DNA of 64,000 bases. It comes from Actinomadura oligospora ATCC 43269 (GTDB lineage: Bacteria; Actinomycetota; Actinomycetes; Streptosporangiales; Streptosporangiaceae). This document shows positions 8,478 to 19,229 of the stretch, piece after piece. The stretch lies in assembly GCF_000518265.1 (NCBI RefSeq), contig NZ_KI912410.1, positions 1 to 64,000 on the forward strand, given 5' to 3'. Both the position numbers and the translations under genes were made by a program. The stretch's first letter is position 1. Every line of letters starts with the position of its first letter. Under the pieces are notes generated by a model. That model did not search any database. It was not told where the DNA came from and saw only the letters and a program-made list of their open reading frames with translations.

Positions 8478-11400
8478 GTGGCACCGAAGATCAGCATCGT
8501 CGTCCCGTTCCACGACGTGGAGGAGTACCTGGAGGAGTGCCTGGTCTCGCTCGCCCGGCAGACCCTCGACGACCTCGAGGTCGTCATGGTGGACGACGGG
8601 TCGCCGGACAACTGCGCGGTCATCGCCAAGGCGTTCGCCGACCGGGACCCGCGGTTCCGGCTCGTCCAGCAGGAGAACCAGGGGCTCGGGCCCGCGCGCA
8701 ACACCGGCGTCCGGCACGCGACCGGCGAGTACCTCGCGTTCGTGGACAGCGACGACGTGGTCGCCCGGTACGCCTACGAGCTGATGACCGGGAGCCTGGA
8801 CCGGACGGGGTCCGACATGGCGTGCGGGAACGTCCGCCGCTTCAACGACGCGCGGACCTGGCAGTGCTGGGCGCACCGGGAGCCGTGCGCGCGGAGCGTC
8901 GAGCGGACGCACGTGTCCCGGCAGCACGACCTCATGCAGGACCGGATGGTCTGGAACAAGGTGTTCCGGCGCTCGTTCTGGGACGAGCGGGAGCTGAGCT
9001 TCCCCGGCATCCTCTACGAGGACTCGCCGGTCATGGTCGCCGCGCACGTCCTGGCGACGTCCGTGGACGTGTTCTCGCAGCCCGTCTACTACTGGCGTGA
9101 GCGCCAGGGATCCATCACGAAGAGGAAGGCCGAGCCGGCCAACCTGGAGGACCGCATGACGTCGGTCCGCCTCGTGCACGCCTTCCTGGACGAGCACGAC
9201 CCCGCGCTCAAGGTCGCCTACGACCGGTACGCGCTGGACGTGGACCTCGGCGTCCTCACCGAGAGCCTCCTCCTCGCGACGGGCGAGGAGCGCGAGCGGA
9301 TCGTCGCCCTCGGCGTCGGCTGCCTCCGGGACTCCGCGCCCGGGGCCCGCGCGTCGCTGCCGATGCGCAAACGGCTCCGGTTCCACCTGCTGGAACGCCG
9401 GATGGTGCCGGAACTGCTGGAGGTCCTGCGGTTCGAGAGGACCGGCGACCGGGACACGGCGGCCGTCCGGCGCGGGGTGTTCCGGCACCGCTGGTACCTG
9501 GACTATCCGTACTTCGGGGACGTCGCGCGCGGCGTCCCGGACGAGGTGTACGACGTCACCGACGAGCTGAGGCTGTGGGCGTACGTGGACGACGTGCGCT
9601 GGGAGGACGGGCGGCTCCGGATCGATGGGCACGCGCACTTCTCGCGGATCCCCGCAGCCTCTCCGCGTGACCTGAAGATGAGCCTCTGGCTTCAGGACCG
9701 GCACGGAGGGCGGCGGATCGAGCTTCCGCACGAGCGGGTCGTCCGGCCTGACGTGACGGCCGCGTCCGGGCAGTCGGCCGCGGACTACGCCCACTCGGGC
9801 TTCACCTTCCTGCTGGACCCGGACCGCCTCAGGAAGGCCGGTCACCGGCACGGGACGACCTGGGAACTGCACGTCGCCGTGGACGCGCAGGGCATGCGCG
9901 GCGAGCGCCGGGTCGGCCCTCCGAAGCGTCCCCGCGCGGGCTGGGCACCCGCGCGGACGCTCACCCGCGGCGCTACCGGGCGCGGTGCCGTCGGCCGTGG
10001 CGAGGCCGGGCGCGGTGAGGGCGGGCGCTTCAGGGTGCAGCCGTGTTTCGATCCGGACGGGTTCGTCGTGCAGGTGAAGCCGGAACGGGCGCTCGTCCTC
10101 GGGCACCGGATCACCGAGGACGGCGCGCTGCGCCTGGACGGCTGGACGTCCGTCGCCCTCGGCGGGACGCCGGTCGTCCGGGTGTGGCGGCAGCACGGGC
10201 AGGGGCTGGTCGAGAGGCCCCTCCAGGACGTGATGCCGGAGGACGGCGGGAAGCGGTTCACTGTCGACCTGCCGCTGGACGAGCTGCTCCCCGACCCGTC
10301 CGCCGAGGACCGCGTCTCCCGCGCGACCCGCATCAGCGACGGCGTGAACTGGGAGTTCCGGCTGTGCGGCGCGGACAAGCCGATCCGGATCATGTTCGCA
10401 GACGGGGTGGGCGAGGCGCGCTACCCGGTCGGCGCGCAGGACTTCGCGCTGACGCGGACGCGGTACGGCAACGTCCGGGGCGTCGAGCGGTTCCGGCGTC
10501 CGGTGGTCACCGGCGTCGGCTGGGCGGACGGCGACGACCGGCTCGTGCTGACCGGCGAGATGTCGGCGGGGCCTGTCCCGGGCGAGCTGATCGTCCGGCG
10601 GCGGCGGTCGAACGAGGAGTACCGCGTCCCGCTGACCTGGGACGATCACGCGTTCCGCGTCGAACTGACCCCCGGCCGGATGCCGCTGTTCGGCTCCGGA
10701 CGTCCGCTCGGCAGCGGCGTCTGGGACCTCGTCGTCGGCTCCGAGATCGGCGAGACCATGGTCGTGATGGAGCGTGCGGCCATCCCCGGCCTGCCCGATC
10801 CGAGGGTCGCCGGGCTGCACGAGATCGCGTTCGGCCTGCACCAGGGCGACGCGCTCGCCCTCAACGTCCGGCAGGACCTCGCGGACGACGAGCGCGGCCA
10901 CCACGCGCAGCGGCGCATCCAGGAGGACGAGTACCCGCGCATGCGCGAGCGTCCGCTGCGCGACCTCGCCGTCTTCGACTCGTACGAAGGCGTCCAGTAC
11001 TCGTGCAGCCCGCGCGCGGTGTTCGAGGAGCTCCGGCGGCGGCGTCCGGACGTCGAGTGCGTGTGGGTGACGCGGGACGGGCAGTTCGACGTGCCGGACG
11101 GCGCCCGCGCGGTGCTGATGGGGAGCCGCGAGCACTACGAGGTCATGGCGCGGGCGCGCTGGATCGTCGGGAACTACGGCCAGCTGCCGTGGTTCGTGAA
11201 GCGCGCGGGCCAGACCTACCTGCAGACCTGGCACGGGACGCCCCTCAAGCGGCTCGCCCACGACCTGCGCGACATGCCGTACAAGCGCACCGAGACGCTC
11301 GACTGGATGGCGCGCGAGGTCCCGCGCTGGGACGTCCTGATCTCGCCGAACCCGTTCACCACGTCGATCATGCGGCGCGCGTTCCGGTACGACGGCGAGA

Positions 11401-12038
11401 TCCTGGAGACCGGGTACCCGCGCAACGACCTGCTGAGTTCGCCGGACGGCGACGCGATCGCGGCGCGCGTCCGGGAACGGCTCGGAATTCCGGAGGGGAA
11501 GCGGGTCGTCCTCTACGCCCCGACCTGGCGGGACGACCACCACCTCGCGCCGGGCCGCCGCGCGTTCTCGCTCGAACTCGACCTCGCTCGGCTGCGCGAA
11601 CGGCTCGGCGACGACCACGTCCTCCTCGTCCGGGCGCACTACCTGATCACCGACCGGACGTGGTCGGACTCCGACGGGTTCGTGATCGACGTGTCCCGGT
11701 ACGGGGAGATCGCCGAGCTGTACCTCGCCGCGGACGTCCTGGTCACCGACTACTCGTCCGCGATGTTCGACTTCGCCGTCACCGGCAGGCCGATCGTGTT
11801 CTACGCCTACGACCTGGAGGCGTACCGCGACACCGTCCGCGGCTTCTACCTCGACTTCGAGGCGGAGGCCCCGGGCCCGGTCGTCCGGACGTCCGAGGAG
11901 GTCGCCGAGGCCCTCGCCGACCTCGACACCGCCTGCGCGCCCCACGCCGACGCCTACGCGGCCTTCCGCGCCACCTACTGCCCCCACGACGACGGCCACG
12001 CCGCCTCCCGCGCGCTAGACCGCCTCCTCGCCAACTAA
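8478..12038 (+). CDS. Giant glycosyltransferase-2 / CDP-glycerol glycerophosphotransferase fusion, intact GT2 half
   Basis: A 1186-residue paralogue of the preceding gene, 77 bases downstream. GTG 8478 has GGAG six bases upstream. The GT2 domain has an intact DxD (AFVDSDD, residues 88-94) and acceptor-side YEDSPVM. The TagF-like C-terminus has WHGTPLKR (near 918), GYPRND, YAPTWRDD and VTDYSSAMFDF (near 1090). A GR-rich linker near residues 495-515 (TRGATGRGAVGRGEAGRGE) looks like local repeat expansion. Together the pair suggests synthesis of a glycosylated poly(polyol-phosphate) wall polymer; the exact polymer cannot be inferred. Confidence 0.9.
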   Translation: MAPKISIVVPFHDVEEYLEECLVSLARQTLDDLEVVMVDDGSPDNCAVIAKAFADRDPRFRLVQQENQGLGPARNTGVRHATGEYLAFVDSDDVVARYAYELMTGSLDRTGSDMACGNVRRFNDARTWQCWAHREPCARSVERTHVSRQHDLMQDRMVWNKVFRRSFWDERELSFPGILYEDSPVMVAAHVLATSVDVFSQPVYYWRERQGSITKRKAEPANLEDRMTSVRLVHAFLDEHDPALKVAYDRYALDVDLGVLTESLLLATGEERERIVALGVGCLRDSAPGARASLPMRKRLRFHLLERRMVPELLEVLRFERTGDRDTAAVRRGVFRHRWYLDYPYFGDVARGVPDEVYDVTDELRLWAYVDDVRWEDGRLRIDGHAHFSRIPAASPRDLKMSLWLQDRHGGRRIELPHERVVRPDVTAASGQSAADYAHSGFTFLLDPDRLRKAGHRHGTTWELHVAVDAQGMRGERRVGPPKRPRAGWAPARTLTRGATGRGAVGRGEAGRGEGGRFRVQPCFDPDGFVVQVKPERALVLGHRITEDGALRLDGWTSVALGGTPVVRVWRQHGQGLVERPLQDVMPEDGGKRFTVDLPLDELLPDPSAEDRVSRATRISDGVNWEFRLCGADKPIRIMFADGVGEARYPVGAQDFALTRTRYGNVRGVERFRRPVVTGVGWADGDDRLVLTGEMSAGPVPGELIVRRRRSNEEYRVPLTWDDHAFRVELTPGRMPLFGSGRPLGSGVWDLVVGSEIGETMVVMERAAIPGLPDPRVAGLHEIAFGLHQGDALALNVRQDLADDERGHHAQRRIQEDEYPRMRERPLRDLAVFDSYEGVQYSCSPRAVFEELRRRRPDVECVWVTRDGQFDVPDGARAVLMGSREHYEVMARARWIVGNYGQLPWFVKRAGQTYLQTWHGTPLKRLAHDLRDMPYKRTETLDWMAREVPRWDVLISPNPFTTSIMRRAFRYDGEILETGYPRNDLLSSPDGDAIAARVRERLGIPEGKRVVLYAPTWRDDHHLAPGRRAFSLELDLARLRERLGDDHVLLVRAHYLITDRTWSDSDGFVIDVSRYGEIAELYLAADVLVTDYSSAMFDFAVTGRPIVFYAYDLEAYRDTVRGFYLDFEAEAPGPVVRTSEEVAEALADLDTACAPHADAYAAFRATYCPHDDGHAASRALDRLLAN

Positions 12039-12072
12039 CCCGCGCGCGTGGAGGTGGCGGCGTTCGGGTTGG

Positions 12073-12804
12073 TCAGGGGTGCTGCGGGACGTCGTGGGTG
12101 AGCGGGTGGGCTTCTGGGGGGCGGTGGGCGCGGACGATCAGGGTCGTGCCGGACAGGCCGTGCAGGGGGAGGAGGTCCTCGGCCTGGACGATCCAGCCGA
12201 GGACGCGGTCGGCGGCCGGGTGGCGTGTCCGGGTCTCCCAGCCCGCGACGTGGTGGCGGCGCAGGCGGGCGAGCGGGCGCAGCAGCACGTTCCAGTTCCA
12301 CAGCCGCTCGATGACCAGGCCCGCCCCGGTGAGCAGCGCGGTCAGCGCGTCGCGACCGTAGCGGCGGACGTGCCCGGCGGCCAGGTCGTGCGTCGACCAG
12401 AGCCGCATGTCGTGGGGGACGGCCACCAGGGCCGTCCCGCCCGGACGCAGCACGCGCGTGATCTCGGCGGCGGCGGCGTGGTCGTTCTCGACGCGGGCGA
12501 GGATGTCGAAGGCGACCGCGAGGTCGATGGTCCCCGACGGCAGCGGCAGGTGGCACATGTCGGCGCGCAGCGCGTCCACGCCGAGGGCGAGCGCGGCGGA
12601 CGGGTCGGGGGCGAGCGCGGTGGTGCGCCAGCCGTTCCCGCGCAGCTGGAGGGTGTCCCGGCCGTCGCCGCAGCCGAGGTGCGCGGCGTGGCCGGGCGGG
12701 CCGAGGCGGCGCAGCTCGCGTGACAGGATCGCCCGCCGCTCCCGGTACCACCAGGCGTCACGGGGATGCGCCGGTCCGGCGGGCCGTCCATCGAGGGTGT
12801 GCAC
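12073..12804 (-). CDS. Class I SAM-dependent methyltransferase
   Basis: 243 residues with the Rossmann SAM motif HLGCGDGRDT near residue 43, the acidic partner region ALAPDPS, and motif III RVLRPGGTALV. The C-terminal half carries LWSTHDLAAGHVRRY, a pattern of UbiE/Methyltransf_11-type enzymes that act on lipids or sugars. GTG start; no clear ribosome site. It converges on the teichoic-type gene, leaving 34 bases between stops. Substrate unknown. Confidence 0.8.
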   Translation of the reverse strand: MHTLDGRPAGPAHPRDAWWYRERRAILSRELRRLGPPGHAAHLGCGDGRDTLQLRGNGWRTTALAPDPSAALALGVDALRADMCHLPLPSGTIDLAVAFDILARVENDHAAAAEITRVLRPGGTALVAVPHDMRLWSTHDLAAGHVRRYGRDALTALLTGAGLVIERLWNWNVLLRPLARLRRHHVAGWETRTRHPAADRVLGWIVQAEDLLPLHGLSGTTLIVRAHRPPEAHPLTHDVPQHP

Positions 12805-12933
12805 GGGTCAAGCCGACCGGAACACGCCCGCGCACCGCCAACGTCGCGACCGTAACCCGGACGATCATTGACCTCCCCTTGGCGATCCGATCGGGATGCG
12901 CGGCCTCCGCCGACCCCAGCCCGTGCCCGGAGG

Positions 12934-13800
12934 TCAGTGGCGGCGTCGGCGCAGGAGGTAGATGAGGGCCAGCAGGAACGCGACGGCCCCGGCGACCGGG
13001 AGGGCCCGCTTCACGACGGACGGACCGGCGACCTCCAGCAGGTTGATCGCGTCGTCCTCGCGGCGCGGGTGGATCCGGGTGACCGGCGCGGGCACGGCGT
13101 CCTGGCCGCTACTTTCCTCTGCCGCCCGGTTCTCGGGGACGTCCTGCTCGACGGGGCTGACCGGACGCGGGCGCGGGACGGTCGGCACCGGCGGCGTCTC
13201 GGCGGGCGTCTCGGCGGGCGTCTCGGCGGGCGTCTCGTCCTCGGACGGGGTCTCGTCGGGCTGCGGCGCGGCGGGCCGCTCGACGACCTCCGGACGCGTC
13301 GCCTGGGCCGTCTTCGCCTCGGCCACCTGCTTCACCGGCTCGGAAGCGTCGTCGTCGGAGGCGGCGAGTTCCTCGGCGAGGGCCTTGGCGAAGCGGCCGA
13401 TGAGCTTCCCGCCCACCTCGGACAGGATGTTCCGGCCGAACTGCGCCGGACGGCCCGTCACGTTCAGCTTGGTGTGGACGATCACGCGGGTCGTGCCGTC
13501 CTCGTCGTGCAGCCGGGCCTGGACGGTCGCGTTGGCGGTGCCGGAGCCGCGCGCCTCCTTGGCGCGCGCGTCGATCGTGAGGGACCGGGAGCCCTCGTCC
13601 GCGACGACGATCCGGGCGACGCCGCGGTAGGTGATCGTCATGGCGCCGACCCGCACCCGGAGCCGTCCCTGGTACTCCTCGTCGGCCGCCGAGTCGAGGG
13701 TCGCGCCCGGCATGCACAGCGCGACGCGCTCCACGTCGAGCAGCACCGACCAGGCCCGCTCCACCGGGACGGGGACGGTGAATTCGTGGTCGAGCTCCAT
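12934..13800 (-). CDS. coxG: CoxG-like SRPBCC protein with C-terminal membrane anchor
   Basis: 288 residues. The N-terminal SRPBCC/CoxG domain (about 1-150) has MPGATLDS and RGVARIVVADEG. A Pro/Glu/Thr-rich linker follows, including a 12-bp DNA repeat (about 13195-13236) encoding repeated ETPA, then one hydrophobic helix near 262-282 ending in RRRRH. In characterised carbon monoxide dehydrogenases CoxG tethers the enzyme to the membrane and quinone pool; the same role here is inferred from the neighbouring coxSLM. ATG 13800 follows AGAAGGA. A strong hairpin separates it from coxM. Confidence 0.85.
   Translation of the reverse strand: MELDHEFTVPVPVERAWSVLLDVERVALCMPGATLDSAADEEYQGRLRVRVGAMTITYRGVARIVVADEGSRSLTIDARAKEARGSGTANATVQARLHDEDGTTRVIVHTKLNVTGRPAQFGRNILSEVGGKLIGRFAKALAEELAASDDDASEPVKQVAEAKTAQATRPEVVERPAAPQPDETPSEDETPAETPAETPAETPPVPTVPRPRPVSPVEQDVPENRAAEESSGQDAVPAPVTRIHPRREDDAINLLEVAGPSVVKRALPVAGAVAFLLALIYLLRRRRH
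13195..13236. repeat. 12-bp in-frame tandem repeat in coxG
   Basis: About 3.5 copies of CGTCTCGGCGGG, encoding repeated Glu-Thr-Pro-Ala in the linker before the membrane helix. Such repeats change copy number easily and would vary linker length. Confidence 0.8.
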
Positions 13801-13905
13801 GGTTTCGGGTCCTTCTCTTCGTCCGGGGGTTGACGTGACCCTACGTTCCCCCGGTCGCTCCCCGCCAGACGGGGACGTGCGGCGTGCGCGTTCAGGGCAC
13901 ACGGG

Positions 13906-13941
13906 CGGGCGCACGGCCGGACACCTCCGGCCGTGCGCCCG
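13906..13941 (-). terminator. Terminator hairpin of the coxSLM operon
   Basis: Perfect 15-bp stem, CGGGCGCACGGCCGG with CCGGCCGTGCGCCCG, and a six-base loop, starting seven bases past the coxM stop. Confidence 0.8.
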
Positions 13942-13947
13942 ATCGCG

Positions 13948-14808
13948 TCAGCGGGTGGTCGCGGCGGTCAGCGCGCGGCGGGTGAGGACGCGGGCCAGGT
14001 GCCTCCGGTAGTCGGCGGATCCGTGCAGGTCGGCCGGTGGTTCAGTGCCCTCGGCGGCATGCTCGGACGCCTCGCGCAACGCGCTGTCGGACAGCGTCCC
14101 GCCGCCGAGACGTTCCTCGACGGCGGACGCGCGGAGCGGCACCGATCCCATGTTCGTGAGCCCGATCCGGACGTCCTCCACCGCGCCCTGGACGCGCCGG
14201 ACCGCGCACGCGACCCCGACGATCGCCCACGCCTGCGCCGTCCGGTGGAACTTCTCGTAGTGGAAACCCCAGCCCGGACCCGGCTTCCGGATGCGGACGC
14301 CGGTGAGCAGCTCGTCCGGTTCCAGCGCGGTGGTCATCCAGTCCACGAAGAACTCGCGGGCGGGGATCTCGCGGTCGCCGCCGGACGCCGAGCGCGCGAG
14401 CATCACCACGTCCAGGGCGAGCGCCACGGCGGGCAGGTCACCGGCCGGGTCGGCGTGCGCGAGCGAGCCGCCGAACGTGCCGCGGTGCCGGACGGCCGGG
14501 TCCGCGACGGTCGCGGTCGCGGCGGCGACCAGCGGCGCGTGCTCCCGGACGAGCGGGTCGCGCACGACCTGGTGGTGCGTCGCGGTCGCGCCGATGACGA
14601 TCGCGTCGCCGTCGTCCCGGATCTCGCGCAGCTCCGCGACGCGGTCGAGGTCGACCAGGGCGTCGGGGTAGGCGAGGCGCAGCCGCAGCAGCGGCATGAG
14701 CGACTGCCCTCCGGCGAGGACCTTGGCGTCCTCGCCCGCGTCGGGCAGCATCCGGACGGCCTCGTCCAGCGACTCCGGACGCAGGTACTCGAAGGTCGGG
14801 GGGATCAC
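13948..14808 (-). CDS. coxM: Mo-hydroxylase FAD-binding medium subunit (CoxM/CutM type)
   Basis: 286 residues. The flavin subunit of xanthine-oxidase-family molybdenum hydroxylases passes electrons from the 2Fe-2S subunit to FAD. The FAD-contacting motifs AGGQSLMPLLRLR (near residue 32) and TFGGSLAHADPAGD (near 112) are present, and the length is typical. GTG 14808 overlaps the coxL stop as GTGA, so it is translationally coupled; the longer upstream frame is not coding. Last gene of the coxS-coxL-coxM operon before the hairpin. Confidence 0.93.
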   Translation of the reverse strand: MIPPTFEYLRPESLDEAVRMLPDAGEDAKVLAGGQSLMPLLRLRLAYPDALVDLDRVAELREIRDDGDAIVIGATATHHQVVRDPLVREHAPLVAAATATVADPAVRHRGTFGGSLAHADPAGDLPAVALALDVVMLARSASGGDREIPAREFFVDWMTTALEPDELLTGVRIRKPGPGWGFHYEKFHRTAQAWAIVGVACAVRRVQGAVEDVRIGLTNMGSVPLRASAVEERLGGGTLSDSALREASEHAAEGTEPPADLHGSADYRRHLARVLTRRALTAATTR

Positions 14809-17152
14809 CGTGCGCCTCCCTCGCGCAGCGCCGTCCAGACGCGTTCGGGCGTGCAGGGCATCGGGACGTCGCGGACGCCGGACGGGCGCAGCGCGTCCAC
14901 GATCGCGTTGACCACGGCCGGGGTCGAGGCGATCGTGCCCGCCTCGCCCACGCCCTTCACGCCGAGCGGGTTCCCGGCGGCGGGGGTCTCGGTGCGGTCG
15001 GTCGTGAAGTGCGGCAGGTCGGCCGCGGACGGCAGCAGGTAGTCGGCCATCGTGGTCGTCGTGAGGTTGCCGTCCGCGTCGTACACGGCCTCCTCGTAGA
15101 GGGCCTGTGCGATGCCCTGGGCGAGGCCGCCGTGCACCTGCCCTTCCACGATCATCGGGTTCACGACCGTCCCGACGTCGTCCACGGCCACGTACTCGCG
15201 GATCTTCGTGAAGCCGGTCTCGGTGTCGACCTCGACCGCGCACAGGTGGGTGCCGTGCGGGAACGAGAAGTTGTCCGGGTCGTGGGTGACGTCGGAGTCG
15301 AGGGTCGGCTCGACGCCTTCCGGGAGGTCGTGCGCGGCGAACGCGGCCTGCGAGACCTCCTGGATCGACAGGCCCGCCGCCTCGACGCCCCGGACGCTGA
15401 ACCGTCCGCCGCCGAAGTCCAGGTCGTCCTCGGACGCCTCCAGCAGGTGCGCGGCGATGGCCTTCGCCTTCTCCACGACCTTGTCGCAGGCCCGGTACAG
15501 CGCGACGCCGCCGACCGCGAGCGACCGCGACCCGTAGGTGTCCATGCCCTTCGGGGACACCGCGGTGTCACCGTGCAGCACCTTCACGTCCTCGAACGGG
15601 ACGCCGAGCCGGTCCGACGCGATCTGCGCCCAGGCGGTCTCGTGGCCCTGCCCGTGCGCGGACGACCCGGTCACGACCTCGACCTTCCCGGACGGCAGGA
15701 CGCGCACCGACGCGTGCTCCCAGCCGCCCGCGCCGTACGACAGCGAGCCGAGCACCCGGGACGGCGCGAGCCCGCACATCTCGGTGTAGGTCGAGACGCC
15801 GATGCCGAGCTGCACCGGGTCCCGCCGCTCGCGCCGGTCCTTCTGCTCGGCGCGCAGCTTGTCGTACTCGAACAGCGCGAGGGCCTTCTCGGTCGCGGCC
15901 TCGTAGTTGCCGGTGTCGTAGGTGAGCCCGGCGATCGTGTCGTACGGGAACTCCTCGTGCCTGATCCAGTTGCGGCGGCGCACCTCGATCGGGTCGACGC
16001 CGAGTTCGGCCGCCAGCTCGTCCATGAGCCGCTCGATCGCGAACGTCGCCTCGGGACGTCCCGCGCCCCGGTAGGCGTCCGTCGGGGTCTTGTTCGTGAA
16101 CACGCCCGTGCAGGTGAAGGAGTACGCGTCCATCTTGTAGATGCCGTTGAACATGAACGCGCCGAGCAGCGGGACCCCGGGCGTGACCAGCATCAGGTAC
16201 GCGCCCATGTCGGCGAGCAGCTCGACCTTCAGGCCCTTGATGATCCCGTCCCGGTCGGCCGCGAGGGTCACCTTCTGGATCTGGTCGCGTCCGTGGTGGG
16301 CGGCCATGTTGCCCTCGCTGCGCGACTCCGTCCACTTCACCGGGCGTCCGAGGCGGCGCGCGAGCAGCAGCGCGAGCACCTCCTCGCCGTACACCTGGAG
16401 CTTCGACCCGAACCCGCCGCCGACGTCGGGCGCGACGACCCGGATCCGGTGCTCGGGGATCTCGGTGACCACCGACAGCATCAGCCGCAGGATGTGCGGG
16501 ATCTGCGTGGCCGAGTGGAGCGTGAAGTCCATCGTGGGGCCCGAGCCGTCGGGCTCGCAGAGGACCGCGCGCGGCTCCATCGCCGTCGGGATCAGCCGCT
16601 GCTGGACGAACCGCCGCTCCAGCACGACGGGCGCGTCCCGCATCGCGGCGTCCAGGTCACCCTGCTCGAACACCCACGTGTAGGACGCGTTCGTCCCCAT
16701 GTCGGAGTGGACGAGGTCGGCTCCCTCCTGGACGGCCTGTTCCATGTCCACGACCGGGGGAAGCGGCGTGTAGTCGACGTCGATGTCCTCCAGCGCGTCC
16801 ACGGCCGAGTACCGGTCGCGCGCCACCACGCACGCGACGGGCTCGCCCGCGTACCGGACCTCGTCGACCGCCATCGGCGGATGCGCGGGGAGCTTCATGT
16901 CCTCGGTGACCTGCCACGCGCACGGCAGCGCGCCCTGCTCCTCGGCGAGGTCCTTGCCCGAGAGGACGGCCACGACGTTCGGCCTGCGCTTGGCCGCCTC
17001 GACGTCGACGTTGTCGATGCGGGCGTGCGCGTGGGGGCTGCGCAGGTACGCCACGTGCAGCGTTCCGGCGGGGGTGAGGTTGTCGGTCCAGCGCGTCCGC
17101 CCGGTGATCAGGCGCGTGTCCTCGGACCGGAGCCTGGCATGCCCGATCTCGG

Positions 17153-17156
<4 letters not shown>
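14805..17156 (-). CDS. coxL: Form II CoxL-like molybdenum hydroxylase large subunit
   Basis: 783-residue catalytic subunit carrying the Mo-molybdopterin cytosine dinucleotide cofactor. It shows GGGFGSK, the catalytic-loop motif AYRGAGR near residue 360, SAHGQGHET and the active-base Glu in KGVGEAGT. AYRGAGR marks form II; form I carbon monoxide dehydrogenases have a Cys motif (AYxCSFR) that binds copper. CO oxidation is therefore unproven and the substrate could be another small carbonyl or heteroaromatic compound. GTG 17156 overlaps the coxS stop by GTGA. Confidence 0.92.
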
Positions 17157-17638
<482 letters not shown>

Positions 17639-17739
17639 GCGGAGTCACTCCCTCCGGGACGTGCGGCTCCACGAACGTATGTCGCGCCGAACCCGCCGAC
17701 CACCCCTTCGCGTGATGCGACTCACACGTATTTCGCGAC

Positions 17740-18426
17740 TCAGAGGACGATCGCGGACGATTCCCCGTCCACGACGAGCACCTGCCCGTCCCGCAGCGCC
17801 CTGAACGGAACCCCGTTCGCGCGGTAGCCGTCCGCGACCCGGGTCAGCGCCTCGCACTCGGGATGCCCCGGTGAGCCGACGTGCGGGACGAACGCGAAGT
17901 CGAGAACGCCGAGCCCGTCCCAGACGGTCTCGGGCACGACGTCCGAGCCTTCTAGGCCGCGCTGGCTGGGATCGTCGCAGGTCAGCAGGCCGTGCAGGTT
18001 CGGGTCGTCGTAGGCTTCCAGGCCGCGCAGGCTGGGTGCGAGGACGCAGGCTCCGGCGCTGTACCCGGCGTAGACGATCGCGTCGTCCTGGACGAGCTTC
18101 GTCAGGAGGGCGTCCGCGCCGCTTCGCGCCATCGCGTAGCGCAGCGCGAACACGTTTCCGCCGCGCACCCACACGGCGGGGAAGCGTTCCAGCTCGTCCG
18201 CCAGGTCTCCAGGGCGTCCGGCGAACTCGCGAAGGTCGATCTCGCCGCCTTCCAGCCCGAGCGCGGCCAGCGCGGCGATCTCCCGTTGGACGCCGTCCCG
18301 CCGTGTCTCCTCGGACGCCGCGTCCAGCGCGTCGGCGATGACGGCGACCTTCCGCTGCCCGCCGCACAACCCGAGCAGCAGGTCCGGACGGTCACCGATC
18401 CGGAAGGAGGAGAGGTAGAGACGCAC
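17740..18426 (-). CDS. Peptidase E-like (family S51) dipeptidase
   Basis: 228 residues resembling Asp-specific dipeptidase/cyanophycinase-type S51 peptidases. The nucleophile elbow GYSAGACVL lies near residue 120, and the family core WVRGGNVFALRY precedes it. Cytosolic, no signal peptide. GTG start with GGGGTGA just upstream, three bases after the stop of the lipoprotein hydrolase gene, so the two probably form an operon. It probably cleaves Asp-X dipeptides. Confidence 0.85.
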   Translation of the reverse strand: MRLYLSSFRIGDRPDLLLGLCGGQRKVAVIADALDAASEETRRDGVQREIAALAALGLEGGEIDLREFAGRPGDLADELERFPAVWVRGGNVFALRYAMARSGADALLTKLVQDDAIVYAGYSAGACVLAPSLRGLEAYDDPNLHGLLTCDDPSQRGLEGSDVVPETVWDGLGVLDFAFVPHVGSPGHPECEALTRVADGYRANGVPFRALRDGQVLVVDGESSAIVL

Positions 18427-18429
18427 CGG

Positions 18430-19140
18430 TCACCCCAGCGTCTTCTTGAGGAAGGCGTCGATCGCGGGACGCGCCCTGTCCTGGAGCATCACCAGCGAGT
18501 ACCCGTGGTCGTTCCCGTCGAAGTACAGGCTCTGCGCCCCACCCGGATGCCGTCCGACCAGCGCCTTCACCTCACTCACCGGCGCGCCGGTGTCGGACGT
18601 GGACTCCAGCAGCAGCATCGGGCCCCGGTACCCCTCCGGCCCCGGCTTCTGCGGCCACACCTCGACCGGGCTGACCGCGATCACGCCCACGGGAGCCGGA
18701 CTGATCCCGCCCGCCTGGTCGACGACGAGCCCGCCCCCGGCGGACGCCCCCATCAGCACGACCTTGGTGGCTCCCTGCGAGGTCAGCACCCGCACGGCGG
18801 CCGGAAGCGACTTGGACCGGTCGTCCTCGTAGCTGACGACCGCGACGCGGTACCCGGCCTTGGCGAGCCGGTGCATCTCGTCCGTCCAGCTGCAGGCGTT
18901 CCCGTCGATCTGCGGCGCGAGGACGACGCCCTTGGTCCCGGTGCCGAGCAGCAGCACCTGCGTGTCCCCGGCCCAGACGGCGGACCCGCCCGCATCGCTT
19001 ATCAGGCAGGTGGGACGAGCCGTCGAATGCACCTTCGGGGGCGTTGTGGCGGCGACCGGCTTGCCGTCCCCGGAACCCCCGCATCCCGCCGCGAGCAGAG
19101 CCGCCGCGACCGCGACCCCCGCCGACCTGAAACCCCGCAA
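18430..19140 (-). CDS. Lipoprotein alpha/beta-hydrolase
   Basis: 236 residues. TTG 19140 is chosen because AAAGGGG lies six bases upstream and it gives a compact lipoprotein signal (FRSAGVAVAAALLAAGC); longer frames would bury it. The mature protein has the nucleophile elbow GASAGGG and a late Asp/His pair (FDGNDHGY), typical of dienelactone-hydrolase or prolyl-oligopeptidase-like folds. Exported and membrane anchored. Substrate unknown. Upstream partner of the S51 peptidase gene. Confidence 0.8.
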   Translation of the reverse strand: MRGFRSAGVAVAAALLAAGCGGSGDGKPVAATTPPKVHSTARPTCLISDAGGSAVWAGDTQVLLLGTGTKGVVLAPQIDGNACSWTDEMHRLAKAGYRVAVVSYEDDRSKSLPAAVRVLTSQGATKVVLMGASAGGGLVVDQAGGISPAPVGVIAVSPVEVWPQKPGPEGYRGPMLLLESTSDTGAPVSEVKALVGRHPGGAQSLYFDGNDHGYSLVMLQDRARPAIDAFLKKTLG

Positions 19141-19229
19141 ATCAGGCCCCTTTCCCCGATGATGCCCGGAATCATGACGGAAAGGAGGACGCCCGGACAA
19201 GCCTCCGCCGAGGCCCGTCCGATGCCGGG

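Noticed and set aside
13801..15243. Upstream extension of the CoxM frame to 15243 and of CoxL to 17498
   Set aside because: The extensions translate the antisense or other frame of neighbouring cox genes; the GTGA overlaps and subunit lengths fix the starts at 14808 and 17156.
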